Assembly: GCF_002234675.1 (NCBI RefSeq)
Contig: NC_019871.2
Location: 18,174,433-18,238,432, forward strand
Reading direction: 5' to 3'
Length of the DNA stretch: 64,000 bases
From: Oryzias latipes
Lineage: Eukaryota; Chordata; Actinopteri; Beloniformes; Adrianichthyidae
The notes under the pieces are model-generated. The model was not told the origin of the DNA, ran no database searches, and saw only the letters and a program-made list of their open reading frames with translations. The position numbers were made by a program, and so were the translations under genes. Positions 1-11,200 of the stretch are shown here, in pieces (the first letter of the stretch is position 1; each line of letters starts with the position of its first letter).

Positions 1-589
1 GTGACTCATCCCCCCTGGCGTTCCAAACAGGAAGTGCCCACTGGCTCCTAGAAGTTAAAATCCCACAGACTTCTATAGTGAAATAAACAGATATTACTCA
101 GTCATTTTACATTTGGTACAGTGGTACATTTTAAGCATTGTCTGGATAATCCTCTGTTTTTTGTAACATATCAAGTTATTCAAGTTATAAACGGACCAAT
201 CAGATGCCTCAGTAAAAGTAGGTGCAGTCTGCTGGCCTCCATGTCGAATGTTCAAAACGTTTGACTGGCAGACTTATAGTCCGCTATCAAGTGTTAGGGG
301 TTTGGCCTTCCAACAAGCCTGGACTCTCTCCAATTAATCCTGATTGGAGAGAATGGTTGCCTTGGAAACAATGGCTCAGACCGACTTGGACCAATCACTG
401 CTCACTGAAGTCGTTTGGCTCTGACATGGTGGTGTCCTTATCATGAAAAAAGGGCCAAGTTAGCTAAAGTAAAAGGCGATGAGACCATCTCCATTAGGTC
501 CAATGTTCCTACGACTGCCGCTGCACAGATTCTCCAGAAGTTTTAGGTTTTTTGGGGGGATGATGGACTTAGAAATCTGACCTGATGCA

Positions 590-800
590 ACCTGACAGGA
601 CACTAAGCTTCTGGAAGTAAGCAGAAGCCAAACTGCACCTTCTGGCTCACGACCTCTGCTTTGTGTTCACACAAGCAAAAATAAAGCAAACCGGGAAAAG
701 ACAGCTGTTCTCAATGCAAAACATGGAGGACGCTCAGTCATGGTCTGGGCTGCTTTACTGCCAGCCTTCCTGACATCAGGAGTTCAGAAGTAACGCCAGG
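590..800 (+). pseudogene. possible Tc1-like transposase relic
   Basis: Bases 719-769 translate as KHGGRSVMVWAALLP, which resembles the K-H-G-G-x-S-V-M-V-W block in the catalytic core of Tc1-family transposases. The bases around it do not hold one frame, and I see no terminal inverted repeats, so this would be a short, decayed fragment. The match is one motif only and could be chance. The remaining bases of 1-918 show nothing I can assign. Confidence 0.33.
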
Positions 801-918
801 GCATGCAGATAAATTAAGGAGAACCAACCAGGAAACCTAAGTATTTTAAATGTAATTATCACAACATCTTAGCCAGAATCTAGCTCCAAATGGCACACTG
901 GTGTTTTGCCATGTTTTC

Positions 919-1131
919 TTAACCCTTGTGCTATCTTAGCTGACCCCACCCTTACATTGACGTGTTCTCCCTACCATGACAAAGGTGGATAAAGGTGAAA
1001 AGATTTCATGTAATCCATGGACACCAGTGAAGATCACAAATCATTGAAGAAAAAAGGTTCAGCGCACTGTCTAGTGGGTCTAGATGACCCAACTCCCAAT
1101 GTTAAAGTGCCTAGGATAGCACAAGGGTTAA
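919..1131 (+). mobile_element. 213 bp TTAA-flanked MITE, copy 1
   Basis: This starts TTAACCCTTGTGCTATC and ends in the inverted form GATAGCACAAGGGTTAA, so the ends are imperfect terminal inverted repeats flanked by TTAA. Two further copies of the same length lie at 49884-50096 (same orientation) and 52412-52624 (inverted). The TTAA flank is the target site of piggyBac transposases, so the family is probably a non-autonomous piggyBac-type MITE. It has no coding capacity; an open frame starting at 1017 merely runs through it and out. Confidence 0.85.
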
Positions 1132-4100
1132 ACTTCTTCTGTATTTTCTCTTTACTGATCTTCTGTGTTTACGTATCTCTTTTGTTTCACTGTAACCTTT
1201 TGGAAAACTTTTTAAAAGGCATCTGTGCCACACATCAGGAACACGAAGCCTCTAACAGAAGTCTGACTCAGGCTTTAAGAATTATTGAGAGGTTACGGCA
1301 GATCGATTTGTCAGGGTACCTGCCAATTGATAGAAACATCAGGAAGAAGGAACAAAAAGAGTAGAACCCAGGAATGCAGGGAGAAGCCTGGAAGGAGAAG
1401 TTGACAGTGATGATGATCGGGGCACACGAGGGAGAAGAAACTTCCTGCTGAAGGTGAAAAGAAGTTTTTTGTGTCTTGATTATCAAAATTTCTGTAATTG
1501 TGTTTTTATTTTTGCTTTCATTTTTTAAGTTCTTTGGTTAACATCAATGAGATGATGATGCTAATCTATGACCAAGAAAATCTGTTCCAGTTCCTACATT
1601 TGTAAAAATGTGATGTGTATTTAAGACATAATACATTTCCATAAATAATGAACAAAAAGATCTTTAATTTAAATTTCAACAGGGAGCTTTATGTAAATTT
1701 AAATCTAATTAAAATAGTAAAATGAGGCCCCTAAAGGCATGCTTTTTCTAATTAACTTCTGATTCTTCAGTTAAGGTCATGGTTGTGATAACTTCATTTT
1801 CTTTTTTGGTGCCAAAATTCTTTGATGGAAATCTTTTAGACTCTTACTGTGGATACAGTCAGCTATGTTTGTTTGAACTTCCTCCTGTCATACCCTTAAT
1901 GGCAAAAGCAGCTCTTTTACTGTAACTTTCATCATTGCATTAACACATTTAATATTTTATAAACGTATTTGGACCCTGAGGCCACACACAATTTATTGAC
2001 CATTTCTTTTCTTTTTTCCTCAAATTTGATAAAACTTTAAATTTTTATATCTAACTAGATCAACGTTTTACTAGTTTGACCTTAATTATTGTGAAATGTC
2101 AATAATGCTGATGACAAACATTTTATGAATTCTCATTTTGTTTTTGCTATATTTTTGCAGAGCCACTGCAGAAAACAGCAATAAAGACTTTATGCAGTAT
2201 GTTAAAAGCTCACACTTCTCATCCGTTTTGGTGTGTAAGTACATTTCTGCTGTTGTCTGTTCTGCAAAACAGCCTCAGTTAGGAGCATCAAACACCGCCT
2301 TGCATGACTCCCTTTCAGAGTTCTTCCCATGAAGAAATCTTCCTCTCTGCAGACAGTGTCTAAAGATGCTTTTGTCTTCAGGATCAGACTAAACGTTTGA
2401 GACCTCAACTCCCTGCGATCTGTTAGAGCGACATGCTCTCAGGTTCTTCTCCATAAAAGATGCAGGGCTGCTTAATGAACTTCGGGTCCAAATAAAAACC
2501 CCACAGAAGTCCCTCTTCAAATCCATCATTGCAGCAGTTCATTAACCTTCACTTGTTGCTTTGAGCAGCATTGAATGATTATCTGCCTCAAGTCTCACTC
2601 TGAAGGAGTCTCCTGGCTTTGAAGGCATCTATGGAGACAAACCTGTAATTGACTTTCTTTGAGTGTTGATAACGCAGCGGATCGTCACCCTGCAGAAGGT
2701 TTTCCAGGTGGCTGAGCTCCTGAATAATCTGGAAGGCAGTCGTGTTCAGATCAGTTCAAAGGTTTCACTCAAAAACACAACTCAACAGCGCAACCCAGAG
2801 GGGGATTTTGGTAACAACATGAGAGGAGATTCAGCTGAAAGTAGTATTTATGGATTCACAAAACATTGATAAACCCATGTGAATGCAAGCGAAGTAAATA
2901 CACTAGTCAGATGTCCTCATTAGTTTAGATTTTTATTTAAATGTAACTTGAATTTGTGAAATGTGGTTTGCAGTTTTTTCCATTTATTCCTCTACTTGAA
3001 TCCATAAATGACCTTCTCTGACCTGCTCTGTCTGGTTCATCCAATCAGATACAGATTTTCTGTAAAAACTGTGTGAGACTGTTCATCTATCAGGTGTGAC
3101 TGCTGCCTCCAGGTGACATCTCTGTTCACACTGACATGCAAGATTCAACACAGAAACAAGAACGCATGGATGAAACCTAACAGAATCTGTTCCAGTCATT
3201 CTACTGTTTGTTTTCCAAGTGGGTTTCACTACAATATTAAAACGCTGTTCGGTACTAACTGGAAGTCTTATTGGAATATTTAAATTCTACTTATAATAAA
3301 GTATTTCTTATAAAAGTTATATTCAAGTATTTCATAAACAACATAAGCATTCTGAAGGTGATGTTATGATCAATCACCACAAACACGTTTTTAAATCATT
3401 ACAAACAAATCATGTCTAAACTTTGTGAAGTTTTAACTAGACTCTTTCTGCCTTTTTCCCATTAGTGATGCATCATTTAACCAAACAAGCTTTCATAAGA
3501 ACGGCTTAAGGAAGTCCCACACACACACACACACACCTCCATGAGCTTCAGAACTTTATTGATTTCTGTAATTCGGCAGCTGGCATGAGCCACGTCTTTG
3601 ATTTTGATTTTTGCATTTGCATTTCGATGCTTCCATTGGCTAATGCCTTCACAGCTGTCTGCTACAAAGCTGCAGCCCAGAAAGGTCCAAAAGAAGAAGA
3701 AATAAGAGATGAGATCATTCCCTTGTTTTTCATTTATTCCCACCTTAAAAACATTTAGTAGGAAGTTGAAATCCTGTTGGTGTGCTGATGACAAAACCAA
3801 AAAAGACAGCTGCAGCTCTGATTGAACTCCAGACTTCTTGGTCATCAGAAATCTTAGTCTTGCAAATCTGATCAGAAGAGATGTTATTTAATGTCTGTTG
3901 ACATTTTTGACTTGAGGTAAACACACTTTCAGAAAATCACACAAACTAAAACAACTATACAAAACATGTGTAACCGTTAAGCTGTTTTTAGAAAAGAAAG
4001 TTTGTTTAAGATGCAGTGAAACCCGAGCTTCCGTCACAGCTGAATCCACTGGAAACCCTCATGCTTTCTAAAAAAACTTACTTTGTTGTGTTGAAAAGAG

Positions 4101-4840
4101 TCGCTTGCACGCTTCATACATGCATGCAGCAGCAGTGGGAAAAAGCACACATGACCAGATACTGCGTGTTATCTGCCTGAGCTCCCGGTGGATAATTCCC
4201 AGTGAACTGAAGCCATGAGCTGTAAATATTGCAGAAAAAGTTAGTTTTATTTGTCAGTTTTTGAATGTTTTTATCCAAAAGTATTTGAAAACATTTACCC
4301 CTACCAAAGAATCAGTCTGATGATTAAATAAAAAAAAAAACATTATTATTATTACATGTAACGAATGTGCCCAGTGGCTCCAATTCATTGAGAGAATCAT
4401 GAACTTCTTGTTCTTACCATCACTGTAGCTTCCTGATTCAGAGGAATTGAGAACAAGAATAAAGGTTTGAAGAATTAATAGTCATGTTCAGGAACAGACA
4501 CAAGTTCATCCAGAGTGATGAGAAAACAGGACAGACGGTAAAACACATCAGAAAAAAGCGTGAAAAGTTCACACGTCTTCATGTGGTGCTAATGGAGAAC
4601 TTTACTGCCTTGTTCTTTTGGGTGAATTTGCTTCTATGATGGATTTAAGTTTAAAGTGAGGGTTTCCTCCAGGTGGGCACATTTTGAGCGTCTGTGTGTT
4701 TTGGCATCTGCTTTTTCCACGTGGTCACAGCGTTTTCAGGTTGTGAGTCCATTTGTTGTTTGTCCAGCGCAGACATCAGGCAGCCCCTCTCAGGAATGCT
4801 GTTAAAAATAGCAGCAAACGAAGAAAGAGTAGGTGTGGAG
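1132..4840. other. intergenic, no gene recognised
   Basis: AT-rich sequence. The open frames are short and resemble no family I know. The only clear structure is a CA dinucleotide run at about 3518-3536. Confidence 0.5.
3518..3536. repeat. CA microsatellite
   Basis: A run of about nine CA units, upstream of the ENDOD1-like gene. Confidence 0.9.
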
Positions 4841-4842
4841 GG

Positions 4843-4850
4843 TATTTAAG
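4843..4850 (+). promoter_or_regulatory. putative TATA box of the ENDOD1-like gene
   Basis: TATTTAAG lies about 30 bases before a predicted start near 4873. A consensus splice donor follows (CAG|GTGAGT, intron starting at 4886), and an acceptor before the coding exon is at 5397-5398. This would give a very short untranslated first exon, about 4873-4885. The short exon is unusual, so the true start may lie further upstream. Confidence 0.4.
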
Positions 4851-5433
4851 AGGGGTGTATCTGAGGTCAAACTGCTAGCAAACAGGTGAGTGGACATGCA
4901 CACCGACTCAAATTCGTCCTGGTCAGAGATGATGCTTCCTCTCTACTGGCATAGGCTTTCTGTTTGGAAGAGTAGAGTTTGGTTTTGGGACAAAATCCAC
5001 AACGAAGCTGAAGCCTGAGAGCAGCTGAACTTTCACCTGTCAGTAGACTAGTTTGTTGTTTGAGGTCATCTCATTGTTTAATTCAGAGGTTGTGAGAATT
5101 CAGTCTGAGCAGTTCTACATTTCCGATGTTTTAAAATAGGACTTGGAACTACATCCAAATGAGAACATGTGGATTGGTCAGACATCTTTAGGACAGGGTT
5201 TTACCTTCAGTGTTGTAACCAGTTAACTCCAAAGTGCAGGTTTTACTGCTGACAACAGACCCACCCGCTGAGGTGAAAACATGAAGACTGTAACCTCCCC
5301 AAGTCAAAATTTAACATCTTCAAATGGCAACAACAGATGTGCTTTGAGGATCTTATTTGATATATTTACATTAACTTCTTTATCAATCCCAAATATAGGC
5401 AGGGAAAGTGTTCCAGACCCCAGATTCTCTAGA

Positions 5434-7211
5434 ATGAAGACTTTGGTGGATTTGAGTGTTCTTTTGCTATTGTCCTTTAATGCGCTTGCAGATGTCGTGG
5501 AGCGTTTTGAGGTATGTTGTTTTTCTTTTACAGTTGAATAAAGCCTCCAAACTTGGAAATCTGAGGAGCTTCCTTTACAGCTTCTCTGTTTTCATTTTTT
5601 TCAGGATGTTCCAGATTGCATAGTATTTTTCTATAAAGAGAAAATTCCAGACTTGGGGGCTTCCTCCCCTGTTGTTGCTCGTCTTTGTCAGCGGTTTGTC
5701 AACAGGTTTGAAAAAAAGGAGAGGCAGAAAGTTCAGCTCAAGTCTTCACCACTGAATGTTTCTAAATGTGTCTGGTGTTTACTTTGCCCTCATTTCTGAC
5801 GCAGGTACCACTTTGCCACTCTGTACGACACCAGCCTTCGAATCGCCGTCTACTCTGCTTATCAGTTTGAGCCCAGCAATGGAGGGGGCAGGGAGAAGAG
5901 GTGGTTTGTAGAGCCCCAGGTAAGAAAACACATCTCTCCCCAATTCTCTCTCGCCTTTGGATATTGATTATCTTTTCAATTTCTGTAATCTGAGTTTAAA
6001 TCTTCTGACAATAAACAACCAGAAACGTCCCTGTTGTGTAGCTGGTGGACAAGTCCTGGCCAGGTGAGATGGAGGATGGCTATTGGCTGGGACAAGACAA
6101 CCCAGGCATTTTTCTGGGGGAGAAACAAGCTCTGAATGAAGATTTCACTAATTCTGGTTTTGATCGTGGTCACCTCAATCCCAACGGACACCATCCAGGT
6201 AGAGGAATTTAAAGAGGTCTCTTCTCAAAATTTGTACAATTCACCTGCGTCTCACCTACTTCACCCTTACTTACCCTTCTGTGTTGTATAAGTGTTCACT
6301 ATGACCTGTCGCCCACAGCATGAGCGTAGAAAAATGTGCATGAACAATTTCTTTCTTCAGGTTCATGGTCTATGACCTTAATATTTTGTGCGGGTCACCT
6401 GTGTGCCCCATTCAGGTTTGACCATTTAATTTTACTCCGGTTGGGACTATGATAAAAAAAAGTCATTGAATAGAACCTAGATGTCTGAAAATCCTGTTAT
6501 TTTTTTAAATTGCATTTTTTTATTAGAAGTGAAAGTTTTTAATATTCAAAACTATCTCAAAAATGAAATGCAACCTTTGGAGTCATTTATTTAGAAAATT
6601 TCTTTACACGTATTTACATAGTGGACGTATAAGCATCAGGGCTCATTTAACATTCAGTTTATTGTTTGCCTTTTATTCTGGAAAGGAAAACTTTCAATAA
6701 GCTGTTAGGAAGGGTCCACCTGAAACTCCTCAAATCCACTCAGGTCTCACTGGTTTTATTTATTCCAGCAGGAAAAAGCATTATAAGCTACTTACTGAGT
6801 CTTTGTGTGCCCTTTGCAGTCCCCAGCCGCAACGCAACTTTCACCCTGACCAATGTGGTTCCTCAGAACCCTACCATGAACCAAAACGCCTGGAGGATCC
6901 ACGAGTCAGAGCTCACAGATCTCTTCCTGTCCAAGTGCTCCAAGGCCTTTGTGTTGGTAGGAGCCATTCCCTCTGTAGACAACTGGATCATTAAAAACAA
7001 CGTGAAGCGAGTCAACATCCCAGACTTTTTGTGGAATGCCTACTGCTGCGTGGACAATAATGACAAGCCCATAGAGAGCGGAGCCGCCAGAGCCAGAAAC
7101 ACAGAGGAGAACTGGGTGGAGAAACTCACTTTAGAAGAACTGAGGGAGTTTTTGCAGCAGTACTCCAGTGATCCAGTTGGGGAGCTGTTTTACAACAACT
7201 GCAGTGTGTGA
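5434..7211 (+). CDS. ENDOD1-like secreted DNA/RNA non-specific endonuclease
   Basis: Coding exons read as 5434-5511, 5605-5705, 5805-5919, 6042-6198 and 6820-7211, all with GT-AG junctions and matching phases, giving 843 bases (280 residues). The N-terminus (MKTLVDLSVLLLLSFNALA) is a clear signal peptide. The middle carries the DRGHLNPNGHH block, where the DRGH histidine is the expected catalytic base of the beta-beta-alpha metal nuclease fold, and the last exon has the conserved FTLTNVVPQNPTMNQNAW region. The length matches fish endonuclease domain-containing 1 proteins, which are probably secreted or vesicular nucleases. An in-frame ATG at 5281 would add 51 residues before the signal peptide, but an acceptor (ATATAG, 5397-5398) suggests the exon starts at 5399, so 5434 is preferred. 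The long frame upstream of 6820 is intron. Confidence 0.88.
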
Positions 7212-7290
7212 AGGAGGACAAAAAGAAAATACTAGAGTGAATCTGTTCCTGCTTTCAGGTTTGCGCTTCAACATAGGTTGAGGCTGGAGC

Positions 7291-7296
7291 AATAAA
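7291..7296 (+). terminator. polyadenylation signal of the ENDOD1-like gene
   Basis: AATAAA lies 80 bases after the stop codon and is followed by a T-rich stretch at about 7316-7345. This gives a very short 3' UTR. Confidence 0.7.
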
Positions 7297-7984
7297 ATAA
7301 AAAACACCAATGACTTTTCAGAGTCTGTTCTTTATTGTTTTGTCATTGTCCTCTCTGGCCGCTAAATGAAAAATTTGAAATTCCGAGCTTTTTGTTTTAG
7401 ACATGGACTCTATAGTCATAAAGGTTCATCTTTCATCATACAGATGATTCAAAACACTGCAGCGCTAAAAAAACGACAGTCGAAAAAAGTTAAATAAGAG
7501 AAAAAATACATAAACAGTTGTGGATCATCTTAGCTCATCTGAAAGCAGCTTCACCTTGTTTGGTTCTGATTCTGGTTCAGTTGCCACATCAGAAACTTCT
7601 TCAACAACCAGCGTTTGGTTGCATTACAGTAACTCTGTAGAAAATAATCACAAAAATATATTCAAAAGTAAAAAAAACTCTGAGCTATCCTCTGTCTTCT
7701 CTTAAGCACTTATTAAACTGTTTTTACATGAAGTAAAAATATAAAAGTTGCTCCATTAAATAACAGCTTCTCTTTACACTTGTTGCACAACATGAGCCAG
7801 TCTGTGTGGTTTCTTCAAACAACAAGTGCCTTTGTGGGGGGTAGGGGGTGTCTTAAAGGTTAAAGAACGACAAAGATAAACGACAGCAGAATATTCAGCA
7901 CTGAGATCTGACATTTACTTTGTTCTGTTCAGATGTTTCTATGTTTCCTGAACCCGAAGATCAACTGCACTTCCTGTGGGGATC
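7297..7984. other. spacer between the ENDOD1-like gene and CD3E
   Basis: AT-rich spacer with no recognisable gene. It could hold a 5' untranslated exon or promoter of the CD3E-like gene, but I could not define one. Confidence 0.4.
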
Positions 7985-8235
7985 GATATGTACTTGTATC
8001 TGTGAGTTTGTCTGTACGTCTGTATGTGTGTGAAGCTGTGTGAGTATGCAACTTGCTGTGAGTGTGTCTGTCATTGGGTATGTGTGTGTATGTCAGTGTG
8101 AGTATCTGTGTGTGTGTTTATTAGCCTGTGTGTCTTTGGGTGTGCCTATGTGTCTATCGATGTGTGTTTGTTCCTTTGTGCGTGGATATGTGTGTAGTTG
8201 TGTGTGTATCTTTGTATGTCTGAAAGTATAGAGGG
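7985..8235. repeat. TG-rich degenerate satellite
   Basis: Interrupted TGTGTG, TGTCTG and TGTATG units run up to about 35 bases before the CD3E first coding exon. Open frames inside it (Val/Cys-rich) are artefacts of the repeat. Confidence 0.8.
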
Positions 8236-8280
8236 AAGTCATCTTTCTCTTCCTCTGCGTCTCATTGCAGAAGCATCTTC

Positions 8281-11200
8281 ATGAGCGCGATCTTCTTCAG
8301 AGTCATGGCAGTTTCCGTGTTTCTCCTCGTCTTCTTCATGTTTGGAGTTAAAGCTGAAGAAGGTAAATAAGTTTTCTCCATTTTTAGTTATTCTTTTTTT
8401 GGGGGGGGGGTTAACAAACAGTTTTTTATGAACATGTTTGACGGGTTCTCTCTGAATTCATGATCAGAAAGGTCTCATATTTTTTAAACAATCAATCAAC
8501 AGGTTTCTCTTGATTTGTAATGAGTAATTTATGTCTATAATTGAGTAAATAATTTCAGACACATGGACACTTGTGTTAATAAACAGGAATGAACGGGTGA
8601 GTCAAAATAAGTTTGACTGCCTCTGAGATGAAAATGTTTCCATGAAACCAAAGGAAAGCGTTGATGGGATTTCACATCTGCTTCTGTTGGAAGGAGGAGT
8701 CAGTTTCTGGAGAAGTGATGTCACACTGACTTGTCCAAGAAATGGGACTTGGTTTCAGCATAACACTCAACTTGATAAGGGTGAAACGTATGTTCTCAAG
8801 TATGAACGTCCGATCAGAGTCCATTGTGTCTACGAAGAGGAGGCTGATACTTACGAAGAGAAAACTACCAAGAAAACTTTCTTCTTCGTTAAAGGACGAG
8901 GTGAGAAAAACTAAAACGGAAGATTAAATCGATGTGCATTCATCCAACTCGACTGGAACTTCTTTTTTCTGTCTTCTAGTCTGTGAGACGTGCTTTGAGC
9001 TTGATGGAGTTTATCTTGGAGGAGCCATCTTTGCAGATGTGATTATGACCGCCGCTTTGATGGCATTCATCTACAGACGCACCAAGAAGGTCTCAGGTGG
9101 GCCCATTCGCTGCTTAACCATCAAGAACTCGCGTAACTTTTTGCTCAAACCTCATGTTGCCCTTGCTGAGAAACATTTTATTAGAGAACGTACATAAGTT
9201 TTAGTCTGAATGAATGTTTCATTCTGCTCTCATCTCTAGCAGCATCTCGATCAGGAGGCCGGGCTTCAGATATCCAATCTTCAGATTATCAGGTACAGAC
9301 ATCTGGCTTTTTTTCAGTTGTTGTTTTCTACTTGATGTGAGAGAAGCACAGGAGGACTCTTCCACTTCCAGCAGAAAGCAAATTCAAATTTTACTGTTGT
9401 CATGACTATAGAACGACTGAGACCCAGATGCTGAAACCCGGAATGAGACACAGGACAGAGATGTCTTGGCGAGAAGGTAGATTTAATATGATGGCCAGAC
9501 AGGTAGGTAACTGTTACTGGAGGTCCGAGAATGTAACTGCGGCTCGTGGCGTCACTGGTGGAACTGCTCGTTCGGGTCTGGAGTCGGCAGCGTGGGTCCG
9601 TTTCGTGAGGCAGCTGGTTCGGCAGAGGCTCGTGGTGAGGATGGAGGGAACAGACCAGTAGAGGAGTCCGGATTACGGCTGCTGTGGGTGACCACTCGTG
9701 GCTGAGGTTTCCTGGAGACAGGTAAGACAGCATATGTTAACTACTTGGCTTAAGGCAAGGCAACAAAGCATGAACTTGACGTGAGGCCAAATATGCACCA
9801 TCAGGGGCAACGGACTGGCGTTGAATGAAGATCCTGGAGCTCCTTAAGAAGGCAGGTGTGTCGATGAGGTGAGTGGAAGCAGCTGGGGATAATCAGGAAC
9901 CAAGCGGAGAGGAGAGGGGGGAGGAGTCTGACAGAGGCACCATGACAGTACCCCCCCCTCAACGACCGCCTCCAGGCGGTCAAGGGCGGCGATCCGGGTG
10001 GGCCCGGTAGAAATCCTCAATGAGCGAGGGGTCCAAAATGAGAGAGCGGGAAATCCAGGAGCGCTCCTCCGGCCCGTAACCCACCCAGTCGACCAGGAAC
10101 TGGAATCCGCGACCCCGACGGCGGACATCCAGGATCCGATTGACGTCGTAAGCCGGAGCACCGTCGATGAGCCGGGCGGGTGGCGGGGAAGCGGACGGCG
10201 GGCACAGAGGACTGTCCAGAACTGGCTTGATCTGGGAAACATGAAATGACGGGTGAACCTTCAGAGCCTTGGGAAGACGGAGTCGGACGCAGGTGGGGTT
10301 GATGAGTTTCTCTATGACGTAAGGTCCGATGAATCGTGGAGCCAGTTTCTTGGAGGTGGCTTGGATGGGGATATTACGTGTGGAGAGCCAGACCCTTTGG
10401 CCAGGTTGGTACTCGGGTCCCACCACCCTGTGACGGTTGGCGATGCGGCAGTTGCTCTCCTTAGTGCGGAGGAGAGCAGCCTTAGCCTGTGCCCAGATGC
10501 GTTGGCACCGCTGGATGTGATGTTGTACGGAAGGCACCGCCAAGTCCAGTTCCTGTGACGGAAACAGAGGTGGTGAGTACCCGAGAGCGGCCTCAAAGGG
10601 AGAGAGCCCAGTGGCAGTGGAGGGATGAGCATTATGGGCATACTCAATCCACACGAGATATTGGGACCAGTCCTGCTGGTTCTGTGCCGCCAAGCAGCGG
10701 AGAGCTGCCTCCAGTTCCTGGTTCGCTCTCTCCGCTTGGCCGTTGGACTGAGGATGGTAGCCAGATGTGAGGCTGACCGTGGCCCCCAAGGCCGTACAGA
10801 AGGCCTTCCAGACCTGAGAAATGAACTGGGGGCCACGGTCAGAGACAATGTCCAGAGGGATGCCATGGTGACGGAAAACCTGCTTGGTCATGATATCAGC
10901 AGTTTCGGTGGCAGTGGGTAGTTGAGGGAGCGGAATGAAGTGGGCCATCTTGGAAAATCGATCTATGACTGTGAGTATGACGGTGTTACCTGCTGATGGG
11001 GGTAACCCGGTGACAAAGTCCATTGCCAAGTGGGACCAGGGCCGGCTGGGCGTAGGAAGTGGGTGGAGCAACCCCGCCGGAGCCGAGGAGGACGTCTTGG
11101 ATCGGGCGCAGGTGGTGCACGCCGAGATATACTCCCTAATGTCCTTCTCCATAGACGGCCAATAAAACCTCTTACGAAGTAAATGGAGGGTACGGTGGAC

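Noticed and set aside
1017-1364. 115-codon open frame on the plus strand
   Set aside because: It begins inside the 213 bp MITE and resembles no protein; chance frame.
3477-3845. 122-codon minus frame ending in the CA repeat
   Set aside because: No recognisable domain; the CVCVC segment is the CA microsatellite.
8559-8592. A possible extra CD3E exon (AG before ACACATGG, then GTGAGT after 8593)
   Set aside because: It is open in phase with exon 1, but joining it to the Ig exon needs a weak acceptor at 8652-8653 and an intron of about 60 bases. The acceptor at 8692-8693 has a good pyrimidine tract and joins exon 1 directly in phase.
9314-9733. 139-codon minus frame in the left LTR, and similar frames in the right LTR
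   Set aside because: They lie in LTR sequence, and the copies differ through the 7 bp indel; not a gene.
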